Assembly (NCBI RefSeq): GCF_003439125.1
Contig: NZ_QSUU01000003.1
Span: 1 to 30,149, forward strand
Direction: 5' to 3'
Origin: Collinsella sp. OM04-5
Lineage (GTDB): Bacteria; Actinomycetota; Coriobacteriia; Coriobacteriales; Coriobacteriaceae
Length of the DNA: 30,149 bases
The notes under the pieces were generated by a model that was not told the DNA's origin, did not search any database, and saw nothing but the letters and a program-made list of their open reading frames with translations. This document shows positions 9,252 through 17,540 of the stretch, piece by piece; position 1 is the stretch's first letter; each line of letters starts with the position of its first letter. Made by a program: the position numbers and the translations under genes.

Positions 9252-10292
9252 ATGAGACTATTCGAGACCATAAAGCGCGGCGACGTCTACTTCATTGCTG
9301 AGATGAGCGGCAACCACGGCGGGAGCGTCGACAAGGCAATGGAAATCGTCCGCTCCGCCGCTGAGGCAGGCGCGGATTGTCTGAAGCTTCAAACCTACAC
9401 CGCCGACACTATTACCATTGACTGCGACTCGCCCGACTTCCAGACGACGCCTGGCGGGCTGTGGGAGGGTAGGACGCTCTACGACCTCTATGAGGAGGCG
9501 CACACCCCCTGGGAATGGCAGGCCGAGATTAAAGAGGAGTGCGAACGCTTAGGCATGGACTTCCTGTCCTCCGTCTTCGATCCGACCTCCGTTGACTTCC
9601 TCGAGTCCATCGGCTGCGAGATGTACAAGATTGCTTCGCCTGAGCTAGTCGACGTGCCACTTATCCGTTACACCGCCTCAAAGGGCAAGCCTATGGTCAT
9701 TTCCTGCGGGATGGGTACCGCGGACGAAATCGCCGTCGCCGTTAACGCCTGCCGCTCTGTAGGCAACGACCGCATCGTGCTGCTGAAGTGCACGAGCGAG
9801 TACCCCGCCGTCTACGAGGACATGAACATTGCCACCATGACCGACATGCGCGACCGGTTCGGGTGCGCCGTTGGCCTTTCTGATCACTCCATGGGCTGGG
9901 GTGTCGACGTGGCTGCGGCCACGCTGGGAGCGAGCGTCATAGAGAAGCACTACTGCATCTCCCGCGAGCAGAAAACTGTGGACTCGGAGTTCTCAATGGA
10001 GCCCGCCGAGTTCAAGGCGATGATCCGCGACGTTCGACGCGCGAAGGCATCCATCGGCCATGTCACCTACGAGCGCACTGAGAAGGAGGAGAAGGGCCTT
10101 CCCGGCCGTCGCTCCCTCTACGCGGTGAAGGACATCGCGCGCGGCGAGGCTTTCACCAACGAGAACGTGCGGAGCATCAGACCTGCCTATGGAGTGGCAC
10201 CCAAGCACCTGGACGCGCTTCTCGGCCACGCAGCGCAGCGCGACATTAAGTTCGGAGAGCCCATCATCCAGGCCGATCTGGAGAGCTTGTAG
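9252..10292 (+). CDS. pseI: Pseudaminic acid synthase (NeuB family)
   Basis: This enzyme condenses phosphoenolpyruvate with the free 2,4-diacetamido-hexose released by PseG to form the nine-carbon acid. Residues 1 to about 265 form the NeuB TIM barrel, with IAEMSGNH at 15-22, LKLQTY at 44-49, KCTSEYP at 179-185, LSDHS at 209-213 and EKH at 231-233. Residues about 283-346 form the antifreeze-like SAF domain. The GGLWEGRTLYDLYEEAHTP segment (68-86) and DSEFSMEP (244-251) are PseI-type signatures that differ from sialate NeuB. At 346 residues it is full length. A ribosome site, GGAGGAC, sits inside the end of pseF. Confidence 0.92.
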   Translation: MRLFETIKRGDVYFIAEMSGNHGGSVDKAMEIVRSAAEAGADCLKLQTYTADTITIDCDSPDFQTTPGGLWEGRTLYDLYEEAHTPWEWQAEIKEECERLGMDFLSSVFDPTSVDFLESIGCEMYKIASPELVDVPLIRYTASKGKPMVISCGMGTADEIAVAVNACRSVGNDRIVLLKCTSEYPAVYEDMNIATMTDMRDRFGCAVGLSDHSMGWGVDVAAATLGASVIEKHYCISREQKTVDSEFSMEPAEFKAMIRDVRRAKASIGHVTYERTEKEEKGLPGRRSLYAVKDIARGEAFTNENVRSIRPAYGVAPKHLDALLGHAAQRDIKFGEPIIQADLESL

Positions 10293-10320
10293 CGGGCGAG
10301 CTGAGGGAAAGGAGAACGGT

Positions 10321-11364
10321 TTGACCAAGAAATGTCTTGTCATAGGTGCCTCGAGCTTCATTGGTGCCTATGTCGTGGATGCACTACTCGACGCTGGTTA
10401 CGAAGTAGTCGGCACGGGCAGGAACCGGCGATTCACGGACCACTACCGAAAGCTTGGCGTCGAGTACATACCCCTCGACCTCGATGACCCATCTGGCATC
10501 GGTGCCCTCCCCACCGACTTCGATTTCGTCGCCCATCTGGCGGGAAGGCTGCCAGCAAACTCGGCCTTCGACCTTTCCACTGAGGACGACGCCGCTGAAT
10601 ATATCAGGACGAACGTCCTGGGGACCGCCTTGCTCCTCGAGTGGGCGCGCAAGAACGGCGTGCGCCGGATCGTTTCCACCACTTCCTACGCAGACGTCCA
10701 GAACAGCTGGAGCGCTTCGGAGCCCGTGCGCGAGGACTGGCCGCGGAACTTTAGGCTGGACGGCGACCACGCCGCCTACGTTATCTCGAAGAATGCCTCC
10801 GCGGACCTGCTTTTCTACTACAACGAGCAGTACGGCATGAGAAACTGTGTCTTCAGGCTCCCCCCAGTTTACGGCTGTGGTCCTCACGGCTCGCTCAGGG
10901 TCAACGGCGCTGTCAAGAAGTCGGGCATTGGCCTTTTCGTTGACAAGGCGAAGGTAGGCGAGGACATAACCGTATTCGGCGATGCTGACGCGGCGGTCAG
11001 AGATATCGTCTACGTCAAGGATGTCGCGCAAGCATTTATAAAAGCGGGAGAAAGCGAGTCAGCCTCTGGCCTATACAACATCGGCTCGGGGCGCGCGGTT
11101 TCCCTCCGCGAGCAGGCTGAGGCGATAGCCGACGTCTTTTCGGGAGCCGCTGGCACCTCCGAGGTCTGCGTCGACGAAACCAGGCCGAACGGCATCCAGC
11201 CTTACTCGTTCGACATCTCCCGCGCGGCGTGCGATTTCGGCTATGCTCCTGCTTTTGCCGATTTCCGCGATTTGATGGCAGACTGGAAGGTTGAGGAGGA
11301 GAGAGGCGTGATGCCCACGCTGTTTGATGCTACCCATAAACCGAGCGGGGGTCTCCTAGACTAG
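10321..11364 (+). CDS. NAD(P)-dependent sugar epimerase/dehydratase-like SDR protein
   Basis: This extended-SDR protein of 347 residues probably starts at TTG 10321, because AAAGGAG lies at 10308-10314 and the following residues (MTKKCLVIGASSFIG) begin the Rossmann fold at once. The longer upstream reading would overlap pseI in another frame. The GxxGxxG-type loop is GASSFIG at residues 9-15 and the catalytic pair is Tyr153-xxx-Lys157. FGDADAAVRDIVYVKDVAQ and YNIGSGRAVSLREQAE are typical of UDP-glucose 4-epimerase or GDP-mannose-dehydratase-like proteins. It is not one of the six canonical Pse enzymes. It may tailor the nonulosonic acid or make another repeat-unit sugar. Substrate unknown. 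Confidence 0.82.
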   Translation: MTKKCLVIGASSFIGAYVVDALLDAGYEVVGTGRNRRFTDHYRKLGVEYIPLDLDDPSGIGALPTDFDFVAHLAGRLPANSAFDLSTEDDAAEYIRTNVLGTALLLEWARKNGVRRIVSTTSYADVQNSWSASEPVREDWPRNFRLDGDHAAYVISKNASADLLFYYNEQYGMRNCVFRLPPVYGCGPHGSLRVNGAVKKSGIGLFVDKAKVGEDITVFGDADAAVRDIVYVKDVAQAFIKAGESESASGLYNIGSGRAVSLREQAEAIADVFSGAAGTSEVCVDETRPNGIQPYSFDISRAACDFGYAPAFADFRDLMADWKVEEERGVMPTLFDATHKPSGGLLD

Positions 11365-11418
11365 GGGTCGCACCGGGCACCCTCTCTTTTAATCCTCGTG
11401 CTTAGAAAAAGCGGCGGG

Positions 11419-11898
11419 ATGCATATGGAATGCTACATCCAGCTCCCCTTCGGCAGAGTTTCGCTCTGGCGATTTGTCTCCTATGACGTCGCGAGGACCT
11501 ATGATTGGGTTTCGGACCTCTGGTATACGGGCGATTTTACTGGGTCTGCAGTGCCGAATCCTGGGGCGCACCGCAGGTATTTCGAGAACGACTTGGTGGA
11601 TCACAGACAGGTTTCCTTCGCGGTTTGCGTTGGCGAGTTCTTTATCGGCAGCGCCGTCCTTAAGTACTTCGAAGGCGATTCCTGTGAGTGCTTGTATTAC
11701 ATTGTGAATGAGTTACAGCGTGGCAAGGGCTACGCCAAGGAGATCGTTAACCTTCTCTGCCGCGTAGCGTTCTCTATCGAGGGCGTGGTTCGCATTAAAG
11801 CCAGCGTACTTAAATCGAACCCCAAAAGCTCGAAGGCTCTTCTTTCGAACGGATTCAACGAACGCGGGAAGTTCGTCGACGAGAAGAGGGTTTCATAA
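11419..11898 (+). CDS. GNAT N-acetyltransferase, PseH-like
   Basis: This GNAT-fold acetyltransferase of about 159 residues fits the 4-amino acetylation step after PseC (PseH role). The acetyl-CoA loop is QRGKGYA at residues 100-106. It is followed by a helix and by VRIKASVLKSNPKSSKALLSNGF, the usual GNAT motif A/B continuation. The reading frame is open from a GTG at 11398, but ATG 11419 (or 11425) is preferred because no ribosome site precedes 11398; the true start is uncertain. Its stop lies four bases before the pseG start. The hexapeptide acetyltransferase upstream is a competing candidate for the same step, so I leave the gene symbol empty. Confidence 0.8.
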   Translation: MHMECYIQLPFGRVSLWRFVSYDVARTYDWVSDLWYTGDFTGSAVPNPGAHRRYFENDLVDHRQVSFAVCVGEFFIGSAVLKYFEGDSCECLYYIVNELQRGKGYAKEIVNLLCRVAFSIEGVVRIKASVLKSNPKSSKALLSNGFNERGKFVDEKRVS

Positions 11899-11901
11899 TG
11901 T

Positions 11902-12981
11902 ATGAGAAACGAAATTGGTAAGATGAAAATGGTGAACACTTCACGAAGGAAAGTCTTAATACGCACTGACGCCAACGCGGTGATTGCGGGAGGCCACGTC
12001 ATGCGTTGCCTTTCCGTGGCCGACGCACTCGCGGGCCTTGGCGCTGATGTCTCATTCGTCCTTTCGGATGGCAACTCCGTCCAGCTCATAGAGTCCCGGG
12101 GCTTCGCAACGTCCGTTCTCGGGTCCAACTGGAGAGATATCGGAGATGGGGCCGATGAGCTTTGTCGTCTCTGCGACGACGCCGAACTTCCAATCGTCCT
12201 TGTTGACACCTACTCGGTGTCTAGGGAATTCGTCGACTGCCTCGCTCAGCACGCCAAGGTATGCTATCTCGGCAGCAAAGACGGAGATCTCGGCAAACTT
12301 TCCCTTATCATTAATTACTCGACTTGTATCGATGAGGCATTCTATGAGGAAACATATGGTGATCGTGGGACGAAACTCCTTTTCGGTCCCAAATACGCAC
12401 CGCTTAGACCATGCTTCGCCAGTGCATATCGTGAATGCAGCGCCGAGATTGAACACGTTCTCGTGACTACGGGAAACACGGATCCTCAGGGCTTTCTCCC
12501 TACTTTCTTAGGTGTGGCTCTTTCCGATAAGCGTCTTTCCAACATCACCTTCACAGCGGTAGTAGGCAGAATGGTCTCTGACGATGTCGCTGCAAAGGTT
12601 GAGCTCATTGAATCGAGAAGCTCTAGGGTTAAGATGCTTCGCGCCGTCACTGATATGGCTGGGCTGATGGGTCAATGTGATGCCGCCGTCTCTGCAAATG
12701 GCACGACGGTGTACGAGCTTTTCGCTGCAGGTCTTCCCTCTGTAACTTTTGCGATGGTTGAGGAACAGGTGCAGAGCGCTGAGTCTCTCGCGAAACTAGG
12801 GGCTGTGGAATACTGCGGACTCATGGGCAACGAGCCGCACGCCACCGCAATTGAAAGCGTTAATCGGCTCGAGGATCTCGTCGCGTCTCATGACAGGGCC
12901 GTAGCCCTCGCGACTCGCGCACACGCTCTCGTAGACGGCTACGGCGCAAATAAGATAGCTAAGGAGATACTCTCGCTATGA
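11902..12981 (+). CDS. pseG: UDP-2,4-diacetamido-2,4,6-trideoxy-beta-L-altropyranose hydrolase
   Basis: This GT-B-fold enzyme resembles MurG but hydrolyses the UDP-sugar to release the free hexose for PseI. The N-terminal loop AGGHVMRCLSVADAL carries His32, at the position of the catalytic histidine in Campylobacter PseG. The C-terminal half holds a UDP-binding-like segment, AAVSANGTTVYELFAAGLPS. Length (359) is normal allowing for an N-terminal extension of about ten residues; internal ATG codons at 11923 and 11929 are alternative starts. GAAGAGGG upstream of 11902 serves as ribosome site. The stop overlaps the ATP-grasp start as ATGA. PseG is diagnostic: sialate and legionaminate routes use a hydrolysing 2-epimerase instead, and none is seen here. 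Confidence 0.9.
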   Translation: MRNEIGKMKMVNTSRRKVLIRTDANAVIAGGHVMRCLSVADALAGLGADVSFVLSDGNSVQLIESRGFATSVLGSNWRDIGDGADELCRLCDDAELPIVLVDTYSVSREFVDCLAQHAKVCYLGSKDGDLGKLSLIINYSTCIDEAFYEETYGDRGTKLLFGPKYAPLRPCFASAYRECSAEIEHVLVTTGNTDPQGFLPTFLGVALSDKRLSNITFTAVVGRMVSDDVAAKVELIESRSSRVKMLRAVTDMAGLMGQCDAAVSANGTTVYELFAAGLPSVTFAMVEEQVQSAESLAKLGAVEYCGLMGNEPHATAIESVNRLEDLVASHDRAVALATRAHALVDGYGANKIAKEILSL

Positions 12982-14192
12982 CAAACGTAGATCAACGCAG
13001 GACAGTAGTGATGCTCGGCGGAAGTAGGCTGCAGGTACCCGCCATCATGGCGGCACAGAGGCTTGGATTCCGCGTCGTATGTGCCGATTATGACCCCGAT
13101 GCGGTGGGCTTTAAAGTCGCCGACGTCTCATCGCTTACGAGCACGCTCGACGTCGAAGCTGTGGAAGCACTCGCTCGCGAGGAACAGGCAGACTTCGTGA
13201 TTACATCTACGAGTGACGCTCCCGTAAGGGTAGCGGCCGTCGTCTCCGAGAGGCTCGGGCTTCCCACCGGCATATCATCAACTGACGCAGTGTGCGCCAC
13301 ACAAAAGGATGCCATGCGGAGAAGGCTCGCCGATCACGGCGTGCCCATGCCCGAGTTCGAAGTGTGCAACAGCGCTGATGAGTTCGGACGCGCCCTGGAG
13401 CGCTTCGGTTACGACTGCATCGCGAAACCCGCGGACTCCGCCGCTAGCCGCGGCGTAAAGCTCATTACTCCCGAGGACCGCGCGACGTCAGCGACTGAGC
13501 TCTTCGACCTCTTCCGCAGCTTCTCCCGTAAGGGAACTGTAATGGTCGAGCAGCGAGTCACCGGTCGGGAGGTGAGTGTGGAAGGCATGACGGTTGATGG
13601 CAAGACGACCATTCTAACCATCACCGATAAGCTAACAACTGAGCCGCCCTTCTTTGTCGAGCTTGGCCATTCTGAGCCCTCAAGACTTCCAATCGAGGCT
13701 CAAGAAGCCATTCGCGAAGTTGCGAAAAAGACCATCGATGCCATCGGCATCGTGACTGGACCTTCGCATACGGAGATCATGCTCACCGACGAGGGTCCGA
13801 AGGTTATCGAGATGGCTGCACGACTTGGAGGCGATTTTATTACTTCCAAACTCGTACCACTGTCGACCGGTCTCGATTTTGTTGAGGGGACCGTGGCCGC
13901 AGCTCTTGGACTGCCGTTTGACTTTGAGGTAAAGGCGCATCGTGGGTCGGCAATTCGCTTTATCACTGCGGATCATGCTGGAACGATATCCTCCATTGAT
14001 GTGGCGGATAATCTCTGCCACACTGAAGGCCTTGAGGAAATCGAGCTATACCTTAAGCCCGGAGATTCTATTGAGACGCCGCACTCAAGTAATGACCGAA
14101 TCGGACATGTCGTATGCAGCGGCGATAACGCCGATGAAGCTGCGGCACGAGCTGAATGGGCACTTGGACAGATTAAGGTAAACCTGAGCTAG
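12978..14192 (+). CDS. ATP-grasp ligase associated with the pseudaminate operon
   Basis: This 404-residue ATP-grasp protein of the PurK/CarB-like carboxylate-amine ligase group has a pre-ATP-grasp Rossmann start (VVMLGGSRLQVPAI). The ATP-binding KP pair is at residues 150-151 within CIAKPADSAASRGVKLI, and the metal-binding EMAARLGG spans residues 278-285. Such enzymes activate a carboxylate with ATP and couple it to an amine or another nucleophile. Its start overlaps the pseG stop, so it is produced with the pathway. No canonical Pse step needs an ATP-grasp ligase. It may attach an amino acid or other carboxylate to the 5- or 7-amino group, or act on the pseudaminate carboxyl. That role is inference. 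Confidence 0.82.
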   Translation: MTNVDQRRTVVMLGGSRLQVPAIMAAQRLGFRVVCADYDPDAVGFKVADVSSLTSTLDVEAVEALAREEQADFVITSTSDAPVRVAAVVSERLGLPTGISSTDAVCATQKDAMRRRLADHGVPMPEFEVCNSADEFGRALERFGYDCIAKPADSAASRGVKLITPEDRATSATELFDLFRSFSRKGTVMVEQRVTGREVSVEGMTVDGKTTILTITDKLTTEPPFFVELGHSEPSRLPIEAQEAIREVAKKTIDAIGIVTGPSHTEIMLTDEGPKVIEMAARLGGDFITSKLVPLSTGLDFVEGTVAAALGLPFDFEVKAHRGSAIRFITADHAGTISSIDVADNLCHTEGLEEIELYLKPGDSIETPHSSNDRIGHVVCSGDNADEAAARAEWALGQIKVNLS

Positions 14193-14223
14193 CGCATTTT
14201 GGAATTGGTGTTAGGAAAGTATT

Positions 14224-14604
14224 ATGGATGTATCGATTATTGCGCCGTATATCGTTTCGATACTTGCCGCGATAATTTCCGGCTTCAGCTCTTATTTGGT
14301 AGCCCACAATAAATCCGCTTCGGAAATTCGAACGCTCAAGGAAGCAAATGAGCATGAAATCGAAAAGCTCATGAAACAGCACGAAGTTGATTTGGACAAC
14401 TTAAAGGAGACCCATAAGCTTGAGATGGAGAAACTCGAAGCGGAGCATAGATATTCCCTCGAGCTGGCGAACTCCAACGCGCAGAATGAAATGACCAAGC
14501 AGCTGATGGGTTCCCTTGTCGGAAATTTGATGGCAGCACCACAAATGCAAGATCTCTTTGCAAGCGCGTTGGCTGATTCAATTAAGAAGGGTAAACAAGA
14601 GTAG
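14224..14604 (+). CDS. Small membrane-anchored hendecad coiled-coil protein, unknown function
   Basis: This 126-residue protein has an N-terminal membrane helix (about residues 5-27), then a highly charged helix from about 32 to 95. The middle contains three consecutive 11-residue units that all end in His (EHEIEKLMKQH, EVDLDNLKETH, KLEMEKLEAEH), a hendecad coiled-coil pattern. The C-terminus (LMGSLVGNLMAAPQMQDLF) is amphipathic. AGGAAAG stands just upstream of the ATG. It lies 31 bases after the ATP-grasp gene and directly before a strong terminator, so it is probably the last gene of the operon, although its AT-richer composition sets it apart. I do not recognise a family. Confidence 0.65.
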   Translation: MDVSIIAPYIVSILAAIISGFSSYLVAHNKSASEIRTLKEANEHEIEKLMKQHEVDLDNLKETHKLEMEKLEAEHRYSLELANSNAQNEMTKQLMGSLVGNLMAAPQMQDLFASALADSIKKGKQE

Positions 14605-14657
14605 CAACTAAAACGATAGGACATTTATCGTCTCAATAGTTAATGCTTGCATTTTTG

Positions 14658-14700
14658 AGGACGGACCGCTTTGTTACTAGCTAACAAAGCGGTCCGTCCT
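14658..14700 (+). terminator. Strong intrinsic terminator, possibly bidirectional
   Basis: Perfect 19-bp inverted repeat, arms 14658-14676 and 14682-14700, with a 5-base loop. The downstream flank is T-rich (TTATTTGT) and a TTTTT tract lies upstream. It follows the last gene of the polysaccharide operon and separates it from the accessory island. Confidence 0.85.
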
Positions 14701-15230
14701 TATTTGTACAGCTTCCAAGATCGCAGAAGAACGACTGTATGACGTCGAGTTGTACCTTCGGGACGATGATGTCGTCCTGGTAACATACTCGGAAGATTCG
14801 AACGAGGACGGCGGACTCCATTTCCAAGGGTTTTGCTTTGACATTGGGGGTGTTCGAGATGTCGCCCAGCTCTACATTGACGCCCTTTACGAGCTCGATC
14901 GTTACGTATCGAGATTGAGGAACAAGGACTTCGAGTGAGGCGTTCGCCGTAATCTTGTGGTCGCTCTCGTCGAGGTTTATCCAGCTTTTGATTTCGCCCG
15001 ATGAATTATCTTGCCGCTCACGCAGATTTGCCGATTCGGCGATTGGTGAGGGGTTATCAAGACGCCGCTTTGGGCATTGTTTATAGAATAAGGATGACAG
15101 CACGATTTCGAGGATGTTCGCGGGAGATACGAGGGGATTTTGTAATTCTCTTTTATAGCCTTTGCATCAGATTTAGAAACTGCTGGTTAATTCAGATTCG
15201 CGCAATCAGCGAGGTTAATTGGAGGTGTTC
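14701..15230. other. Gene-poor stretch with a possible gene remnant
   Basis: About 530 bases without a convincing gene. On the + strand the frame from about 14702 to 14938 is open, lacks a good start and reads like the end of a globular acidic protein (ASKIAEERLYDVELYLRDDD, later FDIGGVRDVAQLYIDALYEL). This would fit a 5'-truncated remnant beginning right at the terminator. The opposite strand carries an overlapping 140-codon frame (15103-14681) whose end lies inside the terminator stem. Both look partly protein-like, and I cannot decide between them. The rest (14939-15230) is AT-rich upstream sequence of the next gene. Confidence 0.35.
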
Positions 15231-16469
15231 GTGGTCAAGAACTTCTTTGTCACTTGTGGAGTATGTGGATGCGTGCATCGTGTGCGCGTCCAGGCTGGAT
15301 TTGTTAATGACTATCCGGTTAGATACTTGTGTCCGCAGTGCCGGAACCGCATCGACGGAGCGGTTCGCCTTGACCCGAGCTGCGCTTTGATTGATTTTAA
15401 GCTCGACCCTGGCACGGTTGCCTCCATGGGTGGAAATTTAGATTGCGCCCGAGTTATGGTGGAGTTATCTGGTGAGCTTCCGTCATATAAAATATCTGTA
15501 GAACATCGTGCCTGCATGACAAGCCCCTTTATCAGAGCCTCTGAGCTGATTCCATTTGATGAACTCAGCGAGTACGTGAGTAATATGGTTTATTGTCTTC
15601 ATTATTACCGCGAAGACTGGCCTACCCTGAGGACCGCTCTTCAACTGTATTGCGATGGGCATGACGATTATGCGGATAAGGTTCTTTCGGAATTCGAGCG
15701 CAAACTGTTAGGCGAGGACAATCGACACTATTCCTTGCTGAGCCGAATCGCGAGAATGTCTTGGCTCGGTCTCCCCATGATTGCGGGAAGCGACGCGCAT
15801 GAGCGCGCTGTTGAATGTGAAAAACTCGTTTCTTGTCTAGAGGCAGAGGCGCTTTCCGGCCTAGCAGGTTACTACCTCAAAACCGATATGACTGCCAAGT
15901 CGCTGCTTGCTGAAATCAACGAAGTTCTGGATTCCGTAGCCGGATCATTTCCGGTTCTCCTCAACGGTTTTACTTTTCTTATGGCGGGAGACGCCTATGA
16001 CTTGGAAAAGTACGGTACGTTCTGCTGCACTCCTAGTGATATTGAGAAGCTTTATTGTCGGGAATATGAGCTTATTGGCAGCCTGCTTGTTCTGTTTATC
16101 GGGCTCGACAACATCGAATGTAACGGGGCGTTCGATGTCATGCCCAAAGGCGTAGATCTAGGTGCAAAGTCGTTCGACAAACTTTCTGTAGCCCCTAAGG
16201 CAAAGCGATTCAACGCTGTCGGTACGGGCTCATTTACTGGCCATATCAAGCAGTGTTGGAATCCGGTTCTGCGCAATGCATTTAGTCATAATCGGACGGA
16301 TTTCGACTGCGCGACTCAAGTCATTCGCACTTTGCGTGAGGATGGGACCAACGATTCTCGAGGCAACATCTATTTGCTTGAAATGGTTCGCGATTGCATT
16401 TTGATGGCTCGGGAAATTATGGTATTTCGTGGTGTCTTATTCCATTTCATTGGAAGTGGGCTGTGGTAA
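15231..16469 (+). CDS. Zinc-ribbon protein with C-terminal HEPN-type Rx4H motif
   Basis: This protein of 412 residues probably starts at GTG 15231, because GGAGG at 15221-15225 is correctly spaced. The N-terminus holds a zinc ribbon: Cys9 and Cys12 in TCGVCGC, then Cys34 and Cys37 in YLCPQC. The middle is helical and of unknown family. Near the C-terminus NPVLRNAFSHNR contains Arg348-x4-His353 inside a helical region. This is the metal-independent RNase motif of HEPN domains, which in bacteria act in toxin-antitoxin, abortive infection and other conflict systems. It opens a run of accessory genes including DUF2971-like and nSTAND proteins. A defence or stress effector that cleaves RNA is an inference; Rx4H alone can occur by chance or in non-catalytic HEPN proteins. 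Confidence 0.6.
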   Translation: MVKNFFVTCGVCGCVHRVRVQAGFVNDYPVRYLCPQCRNRIDGAVRLDPSCALIDFKLDPGTVASMGGNLDCARVMVELSGELPSYKISVEHRACMTSPFIRASELIPFDELSEYVSNMVYCLHYYREDWPTLRTALQLYCDGHDDYADKVLSEFERKLLGEDNRHYSLLSRIARMSWLGLPMIAGSDAHERAVECEKLVSCLEAEALSGLAGYYLKTDMTAKSLLAEINEVLDSVAGSFPVLLNGFTFLMAGDAYDLEKYGTFCCTPSDIEKLYCREYELIGSLLVLFIGLDNIECNGAFDVMPKGVDLGAKSFDKLSVAPKAKRFNAVGTGSFTGHIKQCWNPVLRNAFSHNRTDFDCATQVIRTLREDGTNDSRGNIYLLEMVRDCILMAREIMVFRGVLFHFIGSGLW

Positions 16470-16712
16470 GGATTGGACTTAACGCCGATGTGCATGCACG
16501 GCGTAAATCGTGGTGCACATGTGCGTCAATCATCGAGCTGTGGGTGTGAAAGCGATATGCCAGCGACGGTCATCTCTGGCCATCTCCGCGTTTGCACTCG
16601 CAAGGCAAGGATTAAGGTGCGCCGCCCTAATTGGCATTGGAGCGTCGACGACCGCGTCTATAAATTTTGATGAACAGTGATATGGACTCATTGTTATAGC
16701 TAGGAGCCAAAC

Positions 16713-17540
16713 ATGGAAGCACCCGCCGTTCTCTATCATTATGCAAGCCTAGATACGCTGGCCTTGATTCTGCATAATCGAACTATCAGGTTCAGCCGGT
16801 TAGATAAGGTTGACGACCCACAAGAACAGCGTTCAGCAGACTCTCAAAATCTTGGAAAAATGAAGCTCGTCAGTTGTTGGACCTCTTCTGATGAGGAAAG
16901 CATCCCCATGTGGCGCGAGTATGCTGGAGCTGAATGTGGAGTAAGAATCCAAATGAAGAGTCATCCGTTTAAGCGGTACTCTGTGTCTACCGAAAGCCTA
17001 AGTAAGCTATCTAGTGACGCAGTTTTGAATACTCCTGGTGGCAAGTTTGATGGACTTCAATTGCCGCTCGAAGACTTTTGGGATAAAAAATATCATTTTA
17101 AAGAAATGGCCCGAAGCGTTGAGATGCTTCATGAAGTCCAGTATACGAACGATAAGTCGCTTCTGTTTCCAAAGTTGATCCGTAACTTCGAAAACGGCTG
17201 GATAGAAGCCGATTTAAACACACTTGGGATTCACAAAGCTACTGCCTGGTCATACCAAAACGAATGGCGATATGTTTTGACGGCAGTTCCTGTGGGCATC
17301 GCCTCTGTAATCAAGGGTGATGTTGAAGCAGTTAAGAGGGCCACTGAGGTCATACTTGATAGATGCGATCCCGAAATTCCTTCCTTTTACGATTTGATTA
17401 TCTCAGACGAAGCATTTTCTTCGATGAAGATCGTCGCTTCCCCAAAGATGACGCCGGGGAACCGATTAATTCTGGATGAATTAGTGCAGAAATACGCACC
17501 TGGCATTGATGTTGCAGAAAGCTCGATTGAGTTGGTTTAA
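16713..17540 (+). CDS. DUF2971-like protein
   Basis: This 275-residue protein begins LYHYASLDTLALILHNRTIRF and continues SRLDKVDDPQEQ. A central SCWTSSDEESIPMWREYAG and a later WSYQNEWRYVL follow, the ordered motifs I associate with the DUF2971 family. The biochemical role of that family is not established to my knowledge. Members often lie among mobile and defence genes. AGGAG at 16702-16706 fixes the ATG. It lies 243 bases after the zinc-ribbon/HEPN gene and a probable terminator follows at 17695-17729, so it may be its own transcription unit. No signal peptide or membrane segment is apparent. Confidence 0.65.
   Translation: MEAPAVLYHYASLDTLALILHNRTIRFSRLDKVDDPQEQRSADSQNLGKMKLVSCWTSSDEESIPMWREYAGAECGVRIQMKSHPFKRYSVSTESLSKLSSDAVLNTPGGKFDGLQLPLEDFWDKKYHFKEMARSVEMLHEVQYTNDKSLLFPKLIRNFENGWIEADLNTLGIHKATAWSYQNEWRYVLTAVPVGIASVIKGDVEAVKRATEVILDRCDPEIPSFYDLIISDEAFSSMKIVASPKMTPGNRLILDELVQKYAPGIDVAESSIELV

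Noticed and set aside
16473..16670. Open frame of 65 codons between the HEPN and DUF2971 genes
   Set aside because: No ribosome site, Cys/Arg-rich with no domain-like pattern; most likely noncoding.
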